64,000 nt of DNA from Desulfosarcinaceae bacterium (GCA_030066015.1 JASJCL010000009.1:1-64000); one strand, 5' to 3'. Positions 16,201 to 25,355 are shown, numbered from the stretch's first letter. Program-made: numbers and translations. The notes: a model not told the origin generated them from the sequence alone.

Positions 16201-17095
16201 TGATGGCCAGCTGTCGCTGTGGGCCGCTACCCCTCTCCATGAGGCTGAGCCCCCGATTCACCAGCACCGCAGCGCCGCTGCGGGCTTCGATCTCCGCTTT
16301 GAGGGCGGCTGTGTTGAGGATCTCCCGGAACCGGTCGATCCCGTCGCCCCTCAGGACGAAGAGCAGACTGATGCCGGCAGAGTCGCGGCCACGGACTTCG
16401 AGCCGGTCGATGCTGTTGAGGACCGCGTTGATCTTGCGATAGACGCCCACCGCGGCGGCGGCGGTTTTGCCGGGGGCTGCGACCATCAGCTCCCGGATCT
16501 TGGCGATGTTGTCGCTGAGTTCGGTGGTCAACGCCCAATGGGCGTCCTTCAATTGCTCCAGCCGCGCGGCGGCCATGTCGGCGGCACCGGTGTCCAGGCG
16601 GCCCATGCGTTCGGCCAGGGCGCTGCCCTCCTGTTGGATAAGGCGTCCCAGACGCTCCGCCGTTTCTACCAGCTGCTTCTGGTCGGTCGCATCGGCAAAA
16701 AGGGTCAAGAAGTGATCTTCACACTTGTACTGGCGGGTAAGGCCCAGGATGGCATCCAGGGTGTCGCTGCCGCCCAGATAGCGATCGACGCGGGTGGACT
16801 TGCCGTCGCCGACCGCCGTCAAGGGGTGCTTCTCGCAGCGCTCGACCAGGGCCTCCAGCGCCGCTGCGTCCCCACCGGCGGCAGCCGGCGGCGCTTTTGT
16901 GACGGCGATCAATCCCGCCAAACCGCAGCACAAGTTATTGGGCCTAATGGGCCCTATCACCAGGGTTCCCGGGGGGGCTGCCTCGGGCGAGATGCCCACC
17001 TGTATGCGGGTCGGAATCCACTGCTTGATCCTGTCGCTGAGACTGCTGAGGTGTCGGCGCACCGTCTGGCGCGTCGATCGTCGGTCCAGGGCCAT
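13271..17095 (-). CDS. Giant GlmS-like amidotransferase/SIS protein
   Basis: This 1274-residue protein is about twice the length of glucosamine-6-phosphate synthase. A class II glutamine amidotransferase part has CCGLAG at residues 56-61, RGRDSAGI near 237 and HTRWASVGA near 345; about 170 residues separate the first two. Two SIS sugar-isomerase domains follow (GQGTAGIAAQ near 635 with EMSVASTKAFYSQ; a second near 820). After an insertion, KHQAKTVTVGTSR near 1055 resembles the GlmS C-terminal tail (NLAKSVTVE), and about 200 unassigned residues end the protein. AGGAGG precedes the ATG, so the Cys nucleophile is not N-terminal. The context (kdsB, waaA, aldolase) suggests amino-sugar or envelope metabolism. 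Confidence 0.8.
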   Translation of the reverse strand: MALDRRSTRQTVRRHLSSLSDRIKQWIPTRIQVGISPEAAPPGTLVIGPIRPNNLCCGLAGLIAVTKAPPAAAGGDAAALEALVERCEKHPLTAVGDGKSTRVDRYLGGSDTLDAILGLTRQYKCEDHFLTLFADATDQKQLVETAERLGRLIQQEGSALAERMGRLDTGAADMAAARLEQLKDAHWALTTELSDNIAKIRELMVAAPGKTAAAAVGVYRKINAVLNSIDRLEVRGRDSAGISLLFVLRGDGIDRFREILNTAALKAEIEARSGAAVLVNRGLSLMERGSGPQRQLAITLTYKIAAEIGSLGDNIGFLRQQIAADKVLAQMAASDFATFTVSSHTRWASVGAITEPNCHPVDNALNAAPPQTKGLIHVCLNGDIDNYLALKNALEAEGVAIPAAITTDTKVIPLQIEHYLNQGHSVAEAFRRAVNDFEGSHAISMHTDLAPGKFFLSQKGSGQAVFVGIADNHYMPTSEVYGFVEETDRFVKMNGEQMIEGPNGPVQGQIFILDQDSAGGLAGITAIYHDGTPVALGEADLQTTEITSRDIDRQDFPHYFLKEISESPRSVEMTLQNRWKVVPGEAVPRSVAAPEETPPAESSATEERHVIALDEKAFPASLTEALQAGRIRRVYFVGQGTAGIAAQACADILNAYAADPDLMIAALKASELSGFRLAEGDAQTAMADTLVVAISQSGTTTDTNRTVDMVRERGAHTLAIVNRRDSDLTFKVDGVIYTSSGRDIEMSVASTKAFYSQIVAGALLSLKVAAVLGRRSEQFISNELKELSRMPHHMRQVLRLREAIAVSARRLAPTKTYWAAVGSGPNKAAADEIRIKLSELCYKTISSDYVEDKKHIDLSSEPLIIVCAAGTSGTVIGDIIKDTAIFKAHKATPVVIADEGEERFGAYAADLFQVPAVSPHLAPILNTLVGHIWGYYAALAINEGSRFLHTFRSDLQTTIDRYADEGLDVYEVVLEKSFREKIAAFYRRFRARRQEGGLPAGFGFAADLTLLLKYLTGRLPVSDFEIDFKVKGTAANMLKTFYTHIGEAINQMSRPVDAIKHQAKTVTVGTSRISEKVEGILFDALAVHEIGLGQLINRNIIVLKNLQGVIDRINGSILYQIDHLNLLGEITDETTIEVLKKGGILAELPSRVESDTLLKGTKRIIVRQGNVYIGKGRKDGRSIVVIPVISNDPSKPNQIANLLLLNIAFKDAVPLASKIKALGGKFEHIQNIVQESSAKWEDAYIDMAPMEDLFGLSAEKIGEQILVALAARKG

Positions 17096-17146
17096 GGGGC
17101 CTCCTTGTTTATCGGCGTAGGGGTCGCGGGTCGGATGAGACCATTT

Positions 17147-17908
17147 TTAGCTCGGATCTGTCCGGGGTTCAAGTAGATGCCGCACCCGCTGCAGATCTTC
17201 GGGGCGGTCCACGCCGATGCTGCGATGGCGGGTCACAACGACGTGTATCGCCATATCGTTTTCCAGCAGGCGCAATTGTTCGAGTTTCTCCGCCGCTTCC
17301 AGCGGACTGGGGCCCAGCCCGGCAAACTGGACGAGCCGGTGGAAGCGAAAGGCATAGATGCCGATGTGGCCCAAATAGGGCGGGGTCGTGGTGGCGGCTT
17401 GGCGAAAGGGGACGGCGGCCCTCGAGAAGTAGAGGGCACGACCGGAGATCGAGCGAACCACCTTCACCTGGTCCGTGCGCTCACACTCGGCGGGTGTGAT
17501 GGCATGGGCCAGAGTGGTGGTCATCACCGCCGGGTCGCCAAAGGGGGCGACCAACTCCGCCAACATCTCCGGGGCCAGTGCCGGCTCATCTCCCTGTATA
17601 TTGACCACCACCGTTTCCGGGGCATCCGCGAGTCCCAAGAGGCGGGCGGCTTCGAGGACGCGATCGGTGCCGCTGGGATGGTCCGATCGGGTCATGACCA
17701 CTGGTACGTTCAGCGACTCGGCGGCCCGGCGGATACGCTCATCGTCGGTGGCCAGAACCACCTTGGCCAGGGAGCCGCATCGGCAGGCGCGGCTGTAGAC
17801 ATGCCAGAACATGGGTTTGCCCAGAATATCGGCCAAGGGTTTGCCGGGAAAGCGCGAGGAAGCGAAGCGTGCCGGGATCACGCCGATGCAGGTGGGGGTG
17901 GCGGTCAT
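17147..17908 (-). CDS. kdsB: 3-deoxy-manno-octulosonate cytidylyltransferase
   Basis: This 253-residue CMP-Kdo synthetase activates Kdo with CTP before its transfer to lipid A. The N-terminal nucleotide-binding loop [15 protein letters not shown] is canonical; other family stretches are [23 protein letters not shown] and [10 protein letters not shown]. The start at 17908 is the ATG giving the standard N-terminus, preceded by AGAGG; in-frame codons upstream are not protein-like. It lies between waaA and the GlmS-like gene on the same strand, consistent with a lipopolysaccharide core cluster. Confidence 0.96.
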   Translation of the reverse strand: MTATPTCIGVIPARFASSRFPGKPLADILGKPMFWHVYSRACRCGSLAKVVLATDDERIRRAAESLNVPVVMTRSDHPSGTDRVLEAARLLGLADAPETVVVNIQGDEPALAPEMLAELVAPFGDPAVMTTTLAHAITPAECERTDQVKVVRSISGRALYFSRAAVPFRQAATTTPPYLGHIGIYAFRFHRLVQFAGLGPSPLEAAEKLEQLRLLENDMAIHVVVTRHRSIGVDRPEDLQRVRHLLEPRTDPS

Positions 17909-18059
17909 GGGGCCTCTTTCGTCAATAGGGGCAATGGGTTCTCGCTCCATCTCGGGTTTGTCGGCGTATCGGACGACCTGCGGACCGGTTGTGGGGCGAC
18001 CCGTTGGATGCACACCGAAAAGGTCTCTTGGGCCGGGAAGATCTCAAGCGCACCCCCCT

Positions 18060-19373
18060 TTAGACCAGATAGCGGCGTATCAGTCCAGCGGCCTGGGCGC
18101 TGCCGCCCCTGCGGGAGGCCAGATAGGCATCTAGGGCGCTGCGGACGACGGCTTTGTCCTTGTCGGAGCTCGGCCTCTCGAGGGCGGTGCACAACGCCTG
18201 GAAGGCCCCCGCCGGATCGCCCACTTCCTGGACCAGTCCCGCCCGGATCAGACCGCGTCCCACCCAGGCGAAATTGTCCCAATACGGCCCGATGACGGGC
18301 CGGATGCCCTGGGCCAACGGTTCGAGAAAATTCTGTCCGCCCAAGGGCACCAAGCTGCCGCCCACATAGGCGCCCCGAGCCAGTGCGTAGGCGGCGCCCA
18401 GTTCGCCGAAGGTGTCCCACAGCAAAATGCCGCCGCTGTTGAGAACCACATCTGCGCCATTGGCCTTGGATCTTAGGATCCAGGGTAGAGATCGCCGCTT
18501 GAGGTGTCGCTGCCAGCTCCCCAAGCGCTCCATGTGGCGCGGAAAGAGCGCCAGGATCGCGGTCGGGTGACGCCGATGGAGGGCGCTGATCAGTTCCGCC
18601 ACCTGGGCTTCCTCGGCCCTGCGCACCGAGCCCAACACCACCAGGGGATGGTGGGCGCTCACCAATTGCCTCAGTTCCGGCGAGGGCTCTGACGCGGTGG
18701 TGTTCACACGGTCGAATTTGATGTTGGGCATGGTGGTCACCCCGGCGGAACCGAAGACACTGGCGAATCGCCGGGCATCATCGGCGGACAGCGCCATGAC
18801 GACTTCGGGACGCAGGGCGCGCCAAAGGCTCGGACGCAGCCGGTAGTGCCGTTGGCTGCGGGGGCCCATGCGGGCGTTGATCACCGCCAGTGGGATGCGG
18901 GCTGATTTGAGCGCGCCCATGAAGCCCGGCCACAGCTCGGTTTCCAGCAAGACGGCCAGTCGCGGCCGCACTTGGGCCACCGCGCGTCGCATGAGCGCGG
19001 GACGGTCGAAGGGCAGGTAACGCACCGTCATCCGCAGCGGCGCGTTGCGCTTGTCTTGGATTTGCGCCTGCTGCATCAGGATGTCGTATCCCTGGCGGGT
19101 CTGGGTGGTGACCAGCAAACGGGTGGGGCGGCTTAGGTGCAGGGCGCTCGCAAGAGAAACCGCCAGAAAAGCCTCGCCAGCGGATGCCGCCTGCCACCAG
19201 AGATGGGCCGGTGGCAGGGCGGCGGCAGCGCTCAGGCAGCGCTGGTCATAGCCAACCGCCAGCCGGCGCTGGAACTTGAGCAGTGGAATCAGGAGCCGCC
19301 ACAAACGATCGTACCAGCGCAGAAGGCGCCGGTCGGCAGGACGCAGTTCGGTGGCTGATCGCGAAGGGTTCAT
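18060..19373 (-). CDS. waaA: 3-deoxy-D-manno-octulosonic acid transferase
   Basis: This 437-residue protein of the WaaA (KdtA) GT30 family transfers Kdo from CMP-Kdo to lipid A precursor at the inner membrane. It has the N-terminal glycosyltransferase motif with the catalytic Glu (AASAGEAFLAVSLA). The C-terminal donor-site motif GGSLVPLGGQNFLEPLAQG has Gln where many homologues have His. It begins 11 nt after the stop of the transpeptidase gene and precedes kdsB by 150 nt. Length is normal for the family. Confidence 0.93.
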   Translation of the reverse strand: MNPSRSATELRPADRRLLRWYDRLWRLLIPLLKFQRRLAVGYDQRCLSAAAALPPAHLWWQAASAGEAFLAVSLASALHLSRPTRLLVTTQTRQGYDILMQQAQIQDKRNAPLRMTVRYLPFDRPALMRRAVAQVRPRLAVLLETELWPGFMGALKSARIPLAVINARMGPRSQRHYRLRPSLWRALRPEVVMALSADDARRFASVFGSAGVTTMPNIKFDRVNTTASEPSPELRQLVSAHHPLVVLGSVRRAEEAQVAELISALHRRHPTAILALFPRHMERLGSWQRHLKRRSLPWILRSKANGADVVLNSGGILLWDTFGELGAAYALARGAYVGGSLVPLGGQNFLEPLAQGIRPVIGPYWDNFAWVGRGLIRAGLVQEVGDPAGAFQALCTALERPSSDKDKAVVRSALDAYLASRRGGSAQAAGLIRRYLV

Positions 19374-19384
19374 GGCCGCCGGCC

Positions 19385-20866
19385 TCAGGATGCGCTCTTC
19401 TGGTCGCCGGCCTTCTCCTTTCTGGCGAAGTGTTCTTCGAAGTAGTGTCGGAAGGCGATGCGGGCGTATTCGCCTGCCCGTCTACCGATGAACTCCTCAT
19501 GGGCGACGACGACGGCCACGGCCAGGCTGGCCGCTCCACCCTTTTCATGGGCGTAGCCGGCGAACCAGTCGAAACGGGCATCGTGGGCCCGGTTGAAGAT
19601 GGAGCCGGTCTTGCCGCCGATGACGAGCTTGGACAGCACCTTGTCGCGGCGTTGGTTGCGGAAAACCTTGCGCCCGGTTCCCGATCGGATGGTGGTTTCC
19701 ATGAGGCGGCTGAGGGTGGCCACGGTGTCGGGACCCATGACCTGGGCCCAAATGCGGGGCTCGCTGCGGTAGACGAGGGCTTGCTTTTCGTTGCGCACGG
19801 CCTCGATGAGGGTGGGTTCGATCATCTGCCCGTCGTTGACCATGGCGCCGGCGATGACGGCGGCGTGCAGCGGCGAGATCGTCGTCTCGCGGTTGAAGCC
19901 ACTGGCCAGCTCGGCCCACCGATAGGGGACCTCGCTACTGGTGTACTGGCTGGGGGGCAGGGGCAGCTCAAAGGGCATGGGACTATTGAATCCCATGCTT
20001 TCGGCGTATCTGGTAAGGGCTTCCCCCTTGAGATAAAGGGCCCCGATTTTGCCGAATACGGGGTTGACCGACTTGGCAAAGGCGTTCTGGAAGGAGATTC
20101 GGTTGGTGTACTTGTTGTCGGTCTCCTTGAGCTGCTTTTTATAGAGGGTGTGGGCGTAGCCGTTGTACTTCAGAACAGTGCCGGCCCGGTAGCCCATCTT
20201 CTCGGCGGCGGCGACGGCACTGACGATCTTAAAGAGGCTGGCGGCGGGGTAGGCATCGCTGAGGCAGGGGTCGAGGGGCGCTTCGCTCTTGTCGAAGCTG
20301 GCCATGGTCACCACCCGGCCGCTGTGCGGCTCCAGGGCCACGATACCGATGTGACGGGAGTTCTTGCGGTCCATACTCTCTAGCAGACGCTTTTGGAGCG
20401 CGATATCCAGGTGGGTCTCGGCATAGTAGGGTTTGCCGTCGACCTTGAAGAAGACCATGCGGCGGTTGAGGTTGGTGAAGTTTACCGTGCCCATGATGGG
20501 CTGCAGCTCCATCTTGGTAAGGGTGCCCTCGGTCGCGATGGGGCGCGACGGTGGTGGGGCCGAGGTTGGCGGTGGCGATTTCTCGGTGGTGGCGTTCGGT
20601 GTCGCGGCCGCGCTTTCGACGGGAGCGGGTGGCGCCGCAGGCGCTGTGGCCACCGCCTTGGAGGAGTGGGAGGCTTGGCAACCGGATCCCGCCAGTCCGG
20701 TGAGCAGGCCGTAGGCGCTGGCTGTGATGACGGCCGCGACGGCCCCCAGGCGCAGGCAAATGTTCATGAAGCGGCTGCGGGCGCGGCGGCGCTGCAGTGT
20801 CGTCTGGTACTCCCGCCAGGAGGGGCGCAGGGAGCGCATCGCCGGCTTCTTTGATGAGTAGCGCAT
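19385..20866 (-). CDS. Penicillin-binding protein with transpeptidase domain
   Basis: This 493-residue protein has a basic cytoplasmic N-terminus and one membrane segment (about residues 38-58). A Pro/Ala/Ser-rich linker (about 70-115) leads into a penicillin-binding transpeptidase domain. All three active-site motifs are present: SLFK, SVN and KTGS. No transglycosylase domain is seen, so it is a monofunctional (class B-like or divergent) transpeptidase cross-linking peptidoglycan in the periplasm. It is the first gene before waaA and kdsB. Its start is uncertain: no Shine-Dalgarno precedes 20866, and the ATG at 20839 is an alternative. Confidence 0.88.
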   Translation of the reverse strand: MRYSSKKPAMRSLRPSWREYQTTLQRRRARSRFMNICLRLGAVAAVITASAYGLLTGLAGSGCQASHSSKAVATAPAAPPAPVESAAATPNATTEKSPPPTSAPPPSRPIATEGTLTKMELQPIMGTVNFTNLNRRMVFFKVDGKPYYAETHLDIALQKRLLESMDRKNSRHIGIVALEPHSGRVVTMASFDKSEAPLDPCLSDAYPAASLFKIVSAVAAAEKMGYRAGTVLKYNGYAHTLYKKQLKETDNKYTNRISFQNAFAKSVNPVFGKIGALYLKGEALTRYAESMGFNSPMPFELPLPPSQYTSSEVPYRWAELASGFNRETTISPLHAAVIAGAMVNDGQMIEPTLIEAVRNEKQALVYRSEPRIWAQVMGPDTVATLSRLMETTIRSGTGRKVFRNQRRDKVLSKLVIGGKTGSIFNRAHDARFDWFAGYAHEKGGAASLAVAVVVAHEEFIGRRAGEYARIAFRHYFEEHFARKEKAGDQKSAS

Positions 20867-21002
20867 AGATATAGTTATAGTGGAACCAACGCCCCAATGG
20901 GATGGCGGCGCTATAAATCCTCGGTGGCAGTCCTCTGAGAGGAGGGGCCGGTTACGGGCCGCCCAGCCGTCAACAGATCGACGCCGTTACGTCCGGCGGC
21001 CC

Positions 21003-22925
21003 CTAACTGACGGGCGTGCCCGATGCCATGGGCGTGTCCAGGCAGATGATGGACAAACCGTCGCTATCGCTCGCTGCAAGGAGCATGCCCTTAGACAAGA
21101 CCCCCATCAATTTGGCTGGTTTCAGGTTGGCCACGATCACCACCTGTTTTCCTATCAAATCGTCTGGGGCATAGCTGCCGGCGATACCGGAGACAATGGT
21201 GCGGGTCTCGCCCCCCATCTCGACGGTCAGCTGCAGCAATTTCTTGGCCCTGGGAATCGTCTCCGCCTTGGTGATGGTCCCTACCCGAAGGTCGATCTTG
21301 GCGAAGGTGTCGATGGTGATTTCCTCTTTGAGTGCAGGGGTCAATCCGCTGGTGCTTTGCACTGCCGCCGGTGCTGTCCGCTGCAGCTCCACGCGGGGGA
21401 AAAGGGTAATGGTTTTGGGCAGCTGGATGCCGGGTAGCAGCCCCTTCCAGGATTTCAGGGTGTCGAGTTTGAAGAAGGCCGCTTCAGGATCCTGGCCCAG
21501 GTGGCGCTGCATGGTTTTGGCCGTGTCGGGCATCACCGGGTAGATCAGACCGGAGATGATGCGCAGCCCTTCCAGAAGATTGTACAGGACCACCCGCAGC
21601 TGCTCGTTGGTGGCCTTGCTCTTGGCCAACACCCAGGGCGTGGTGAGGTCGATATACTTGTTGAGATGACCGATGAGGTCCCAAATCTCCAGGAGGGCCT
21701 TGTGGAAGGCGAAAACCTCCATATGGCCGCTGTAGGCCGCGATCGTCTCCATGACCTTGCCCTTGAGATCCAGCGAGGCGAACTCCGCTTCGGCCGCACT
21801 ATCGAGGGCGGGGATCTCGCCCTTGAAATATTTATGCACCATGGTCACCACGCGAGAGAAGAGGTTGCCCAGGTCGTTCGCCAGATCGGCGTTGATGCGG
21901 TTGACGAGACCCTCTTCGCTGAAGCTTGAATCGAGGCCGAAAACCATATCGCGCATGAGGAAAAAGCGGAAGGCGTCCAAGCCATAGACGTTCTTCAGCT
22001 TCAGCGGCTCGATGACGTTGCCCAGACTTTTCGACATCTTGCTCTCGTCAACGTTCCAGTAGCCATGGACATTGAGATGCTGATAGAGCGGTATGCCGGC
22101 CGCCTTGAGCATGATGGGCCAGTAGATGCCGTGCGGCTTGAGGATATCCTTGGCGACGATGTGCTGGGCAACCGGCCAGTAGGTCTTGAAGGCCTCACCA
22201 TCTGGATAGCCCAGCGCAGAGACGTAGTTGAGCAGCGCATCGAACCAGACATAGGTGACGTACTCGCCGTCGAAGGGCAGGCTGATGCCCCACTGGAGAC
22301 GGGATTTGGGGCGTGAGATGCATAGATCCTCAAGCGGCTCGCGGAGAAAGGCGAGTACTTCATTGCGATAGCGCTCTGGGCGAATGAAGTCGGCGTTGGT
22401 CTGGATGTGATCGATGAGCCATTGCTGATATTTGCTCATCTTGAAGAAGTAGTTGGATTCCTTGATCGTTTCGGGGGTGGTTTCATGGTCGGGACATCTC
22501 CCCTCCACCAGCTCCCTTTCGGTGTAGAAGCGTTCGCAGCCGAAGCAGTAAAGCCCCTCGTACTCACTGAAGTAGATGTCACCGTTGTCGTAGATCCGCT
22601 GCAGGATCTGCTGGACCAACTCCATGTGCGCCTTGTCGGTGGTTCGAATGAACTGATTGTTGGCGATGTTCAACTCCGGCCACAACTCGCGAAACAGCGC
22701 ACTGATGCGGTCAACGTAGGCCCGTGGGCTGAGACCCTCCTGCTGGGCGGCGCGCACAATTTTATCGCCATGTTCGTCGGTTCCCGTCAGGAACCAGGTG
22801 GTATCGGTGCGCATGCGGTGATAGCGGGAGATGACGTCGGCGGTGATGGTGGTATAGGCATGTCCCAGATGGGGCCGTGCATTGACGTAGTAAATGGGCG
22901 TGGTGACGTAGAATGGCTGTTCCAT
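21003..22925 (-). CDS. metG: Methionyl-tRNA synthetase
   Basis: This 640-residue class I synthetase has the HIGH signature as HLGHAYTTI near residue 16, a zinc-binding knuckle (CFGCERFYTERELVEGRCPDH region) and KMSKSLGN. A C-terminal EMAP/Trbp111-type tRNA-binding domain begins near ITIDTFAKIDLRVG. The start at 22925 gives the usual N-terminus (MEQPFYVTTPIYYVN) and has an AGGAG site upstream; a longer frame is rejected. It follows ricT and holB on the same strand, a frequent grouping. Confidence 0.97.
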   Translation of the reverse strand: MEQPFYVTTPIYYVNARPHLGHAYTTITADVISRYHRMRTDTTWFLTGTDEHGDKIVRAAQQEGLSPRAYVDRISALFRELWPELNIANNQFIRTTDKAHMELVQQILQRIYDNGDIYFSEYEGLYCFGCERFYTERELVEGRCPDHETTPETIKESNYFFKMSKYQQWLIDHIQTNADFIRPERYRNEVLAFLREPLEDLCISRPKSRLQWGISLPFDGEYVTYVWFDALLNYVSALGYPDGEAFKTYWPVAQHIVAKDILKPHGIYWPIMLKAAGIPLYQHLNVHGYWNVDESKMSKSLGNVIEPLKLKNVYGLDAFRFFLMRDMVFGLDSSFSEEGLVNRINADLANDLGNLFSRVVTMVHKYFKGEIPALDSAAEAEFASLDLKGKVMETIAAYSGHMEVFAFHKALLEIWDLIGHLNKYIDLTTPWVLAKSKATNEQLRVVLYNLLEGLRIISGLIYPVMPDTAKTMQRHLGQDPEAAFFKLDTLKSWKGLLPGIQLPKTITLFPRVELQRTAPAAVQSTSGLTPALKEEITIDTFAKIDLRVGTITKAETIPRAKKLLQLTVEMGGETRTIVSGIAGSYAPDDLIGKQVVIVANLKPAKLMGVLSKGMLLAASDSDGLSIICLDTPMASGTPVS

Positions 22926-23059
22926 GGAATGGCTCCTGTGACGGCTCCCGACGGCCGCTGAGGGCGAGGCGTCGATCCGAATTAAGGGCTGAGCGGCAAA
23001 GTCGATCTGAACTACGCCAACCCATGCGAATGGGACTCTGCTATTTGGCATCCAGGGCG

Positions 23060-24052
23060 CTATCCCTGGGCGTTCTCCTCGTGGGCGCCGGACGCCTGCG
23101 GACGCCCTTTCGGCCCCCGGCGATTTTCCTGACCCCGCATCTCTGCACCGCGTTTGGCCGATTTCCGCCGATGGCCCTTCGATCGTTGGCCGCGACGACT
23201 ACGCTCCGATTTGGTCGACGATCTCTCTTCTCCGGAACGATCCTGCGGTGAGGGGCCGCGGATCACCTGATCAGGCCCCATGTCGACCTCTTTGCCCTCC
23301 TCGGTGCGGATGGTAAACTGGCGGGCAAGGGGATTGTGACGGATCACCTTGCCGCGGCCCACCTCGGTGTTGACCATCTTGCCGAGCTTGGGAAACCCTT
23401 TTTTCTGATGGATGTAGGTCTCGTTCTCATAGGTCAGACAGCACATCAGGCGGCCGCACTGCCCCGAAATTTTGGTGGGGTTGAGGGATAGGCCCTGCTC
23501 TTTGGCCATGCGGATCGAAACCGGCTCGAATTTGTTGAGAAAAGAGCTGCAGCACAACTCCCGGCCGCAGCGTCCCAGGCCGCCGCACATTTTGGCCTGA
23601 TTGCGGATGCCCACCTGACGCATCTCGATGCGCACACGAAACTCTTTCACGAGGATTTTGACCAGCTGACGGAAGTCGACCCGTCCATCGGCGGTGAAGA
23701 AGAAGGTCAGGCGGCTGGTGTCGAAGGTGCTCTCTACCGAGAATAGGTTCATCTGTAACTTGAGGCGCTTGATCGCCTCCAGGCAATAGGCGTGGGCACG
23801 TTCCTCCAGGGTGGCATTTTGCGCCCGCTGAGCGAAATCCTTCTCAGTGGCCAGGCGGAACACCTTTTTAAGGGCCTGTTTGCCCTCTTTCTTGGAGGGC
23901 ATCGGCTCCGGAGCGACCGCCACGACGCCGAAGCCCAGCCCCTTTTCTGTCTCCACAATGACGGGATCATCCACCTTCAGCACGAATGCCCCGCTGTCAA
24001 AATCGTATATTTTACCGCCCGTCTTGAAACGAACGCCGACTATTTTGCTCAT
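23060..24052 (-). CDS. ricT: PSP1 domain protein (RicT/YaaT family)
   Basis: This 330-residue protein has the PSP1 domain in the first 250 residues, with the cysteine-rich core CGGLGRCGRELCC ... GQCGRLMCCLTYE that in Bacillus RicT takes part in Fe-S cluster binding within the RicA-RicF-RicT complex. The C-terminal 70 residues are a low-complexity, Arg/Gly/Ser/Gln-rich tail. No RicA or RicF homologue is visible nearby. It sits between holB and metG on the same strand, the conserved position for this family in many bacteria. Outside Firmicutes its role is not settled. Confidence 0.92.
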   Translation of the reverse strand: MSKIVGVRFKTGGKIYDFDSGAFVLKVDDPVIVETEKGLGFGVVAVAPEPMPSKKEGKQALKKVFRLATEKDFAQRAQNATLEERAHAYCLEAIKRLKLQMNLFSVESTFDTSRLTFFFTADGRVDFRQLVKILVKEFRVRIEMRQVGIRNQAKMCGGLGRCGRELCCSSFLNKFEPVSIRMAKEQGLSLNPTKISGQCGRLMCCLTYENETYIHQKKGFPKLGKMVNTEVGRGKVIRHNPLARQFTIRTEEGKEVDMGPDQVIRGPSPQDRSGEERSSTKSERSRRGQRSKGHRRKSAKRGAEMRGQENRRGPKGRPQASGAHEENAQG

Positions 24053-24099
24053 GATCTTTATTCCTTACACCTCGATGCGGCCACAAACGCGATACACCC

Positions 24100-25134
24100 C
24101 TAAAGCGACCGCAGTGGTGTCGCCGGCAGGAGACCGTTGAGGCGCAACACCAGCGTTTCGATGCACAGTCGCCGATTGGCGTTGCCTCTGAGGGCGCGCT
24201 GAGCCGCTTCCACGGCGTCGTACCTGGCAACCAACTCCCTCTCCGTCAGCGCCAACTTTTCCGCTGCCAGGTTGGCCATCAGGTCTTGATGCAACACCTT
24301 GTCCGGGGCGTGTTGGATCACCGCCAGGTCCCGCAACCAACTCTTGATCAACTCCAGGCTATCTTCCAGATGCGACTTGGCCTTTACCAATTGCTCTGCG
24401 AAGGCGAGTAGCCGGCCGACGGCGGCACCACCCGCCGCCGCGGGCTCCAGAAGACCGATCCCCGCCAATACCCAGTGTCGACGATCCGCCCAATCACCGG
24501 TAGCCATGGCGGCTGCTCTTGAATAGCTACCTCTGGCCATGGCGGCTATTGTGGCGGCGAGGGCCGGGTCGATATCTTTGCGGGCCGTGAGAAGGGCTGC
24601 GATGGTTTCCTGTCGAAGCGGATTGAAGCGCACCCGCCGGCAGCGCGAGACGATGGTCGGCAGGAGATCTGATGTCTGGGGAGCTGTTAAAATGAGGATC
24701 GTGCCCTCGGGGGGCTCCTCCAGGATCTTCAGCAGGGCGTTCCCCGCTTCGGGATTGAGGCTTTGCGCACCTTGCAGGATGGCCAAACGGGTTCCCGCCT
24801 CATAGGGTTTTAATGCCAGAGTGTCGCATAGGGCGCGAATTTGGTCAATGCGCATAAACGCACCGCGGGGCGCCAGGTGGAGGATATCGGGATGGTGCCC
24901 CGCCACGATGCGCCGGCAGTTGCGACATGCCCCGCAGGGCAGCTGGTGCACCTCTTGGTCCGCTCTTCGGTCGCAATTCACTGCCATGGCAAACCGCCGG
25001 GCGGCCGTGCCTTTACCAATGCCGTCAATGCCGGTGAAGAGCATGGCTTGGGGAATGGCACGCCGCCTCAGAAGGTTCAGAAGACCGGTGATGGCGGTTT
25101 CCTGGTCACGGATGTCGGTTAAAGCACTTGGCAT
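24100..25134 (-). CDS. holB: DNA polymerase III delta' subunit
   Basis: This 344-residue AAA+ clamp-loader subunit shows a P-loop-like segment (TGIDGIGKGTAARRF). The zinc-binding cysteines CGACRNC follow, with an earlier Cys in VNCDRR, and LLKILEEPPEGTILILTAPQ corresponds to the SRC-preceding helix region. VSRCRRVRFNPL carries the SRC motif. MPSALTDIRDQE is taken as the start because it matches the family N-terminus, although no good Shine-Dalgarno is present; upstream in-frame starts at 25173 and 25209 are possible. It is the first gene before ricT and metG. Confidence 0.92.
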   Translation of the reverse strand: MPSALTDIRDQETAITGLLNLLRRRAIPQAMLFTGIDGIGKGTAARRFAMAVNCDRRADQEVHQLPCGACRNCRRIVAGHHPDILHLAPRGAFMRIDQIRALCDTLALKPYEAGTRLAILQGAQSLNPEAGNALLKILEEPPEGTILILTAPQTSDLLPTIVSRCRRVRFNPLRQETIAALLTARKDIDPALAATIAAMARGSYSRAAAMATGDWADRRHWVLAGIGLLEPAAAGGAAVGRLLAFAEQLVKAKSHLEDSLELIKSWLRDLAVIQHAPDKVLHQDLMANLAAEKLALTERELVARYDAVEAAQRALRGNANRRLCIETLVLRLNGLLPATPLRSL

Positions 25135-25295
25135 GATATCGGTTCGGCGCCGCCGGTTTCGAGCGGCGCCCATAAAGACAGCAGCCGCTTCCCGATTCGG
25201 GGCGGCCACTGGCGGTGTTGTTCACCAATTCTTGGTGCGAAACTGGTCTTTTGGGAGAGGGGGGTGCCGAAAAGGTCTCTGCATTGAGAGGCTGC

Positions 25296-25355
25296 TCCCG
25301 AGAAGGTCTCTCCCGAGAAGGTCTCTCCCGAGAAGGTCTCTCCCGAGGAGGTCAT
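25296..25355. repeat. Tandem 15-bp repeat, about 3.7 copies
   Basis: The unit TCCCGAGAAGGTCTC is repeated exactly three times (25296-25310, 25311-25325, 25326-25340). A diverged fourth copy runs to 25355, and a related AAGGTCTC lies just upstream at 25272. It falls in the non-coding gap between holB and the HU-type gene. Because the unit is a multiple of three, repetitive peptides appear in all frames, but none has a credible gene context. It may be a variable-number tandem repeat. Confidence 0.85.

Noticed and set aside
15269-17176. 635-codon plus-strand frame opposite the GlmS-like gene (also 13727-15235)
   Set aside because: Same antisense effect; composition is Gly/His/Asp/Val-rich without motifs.
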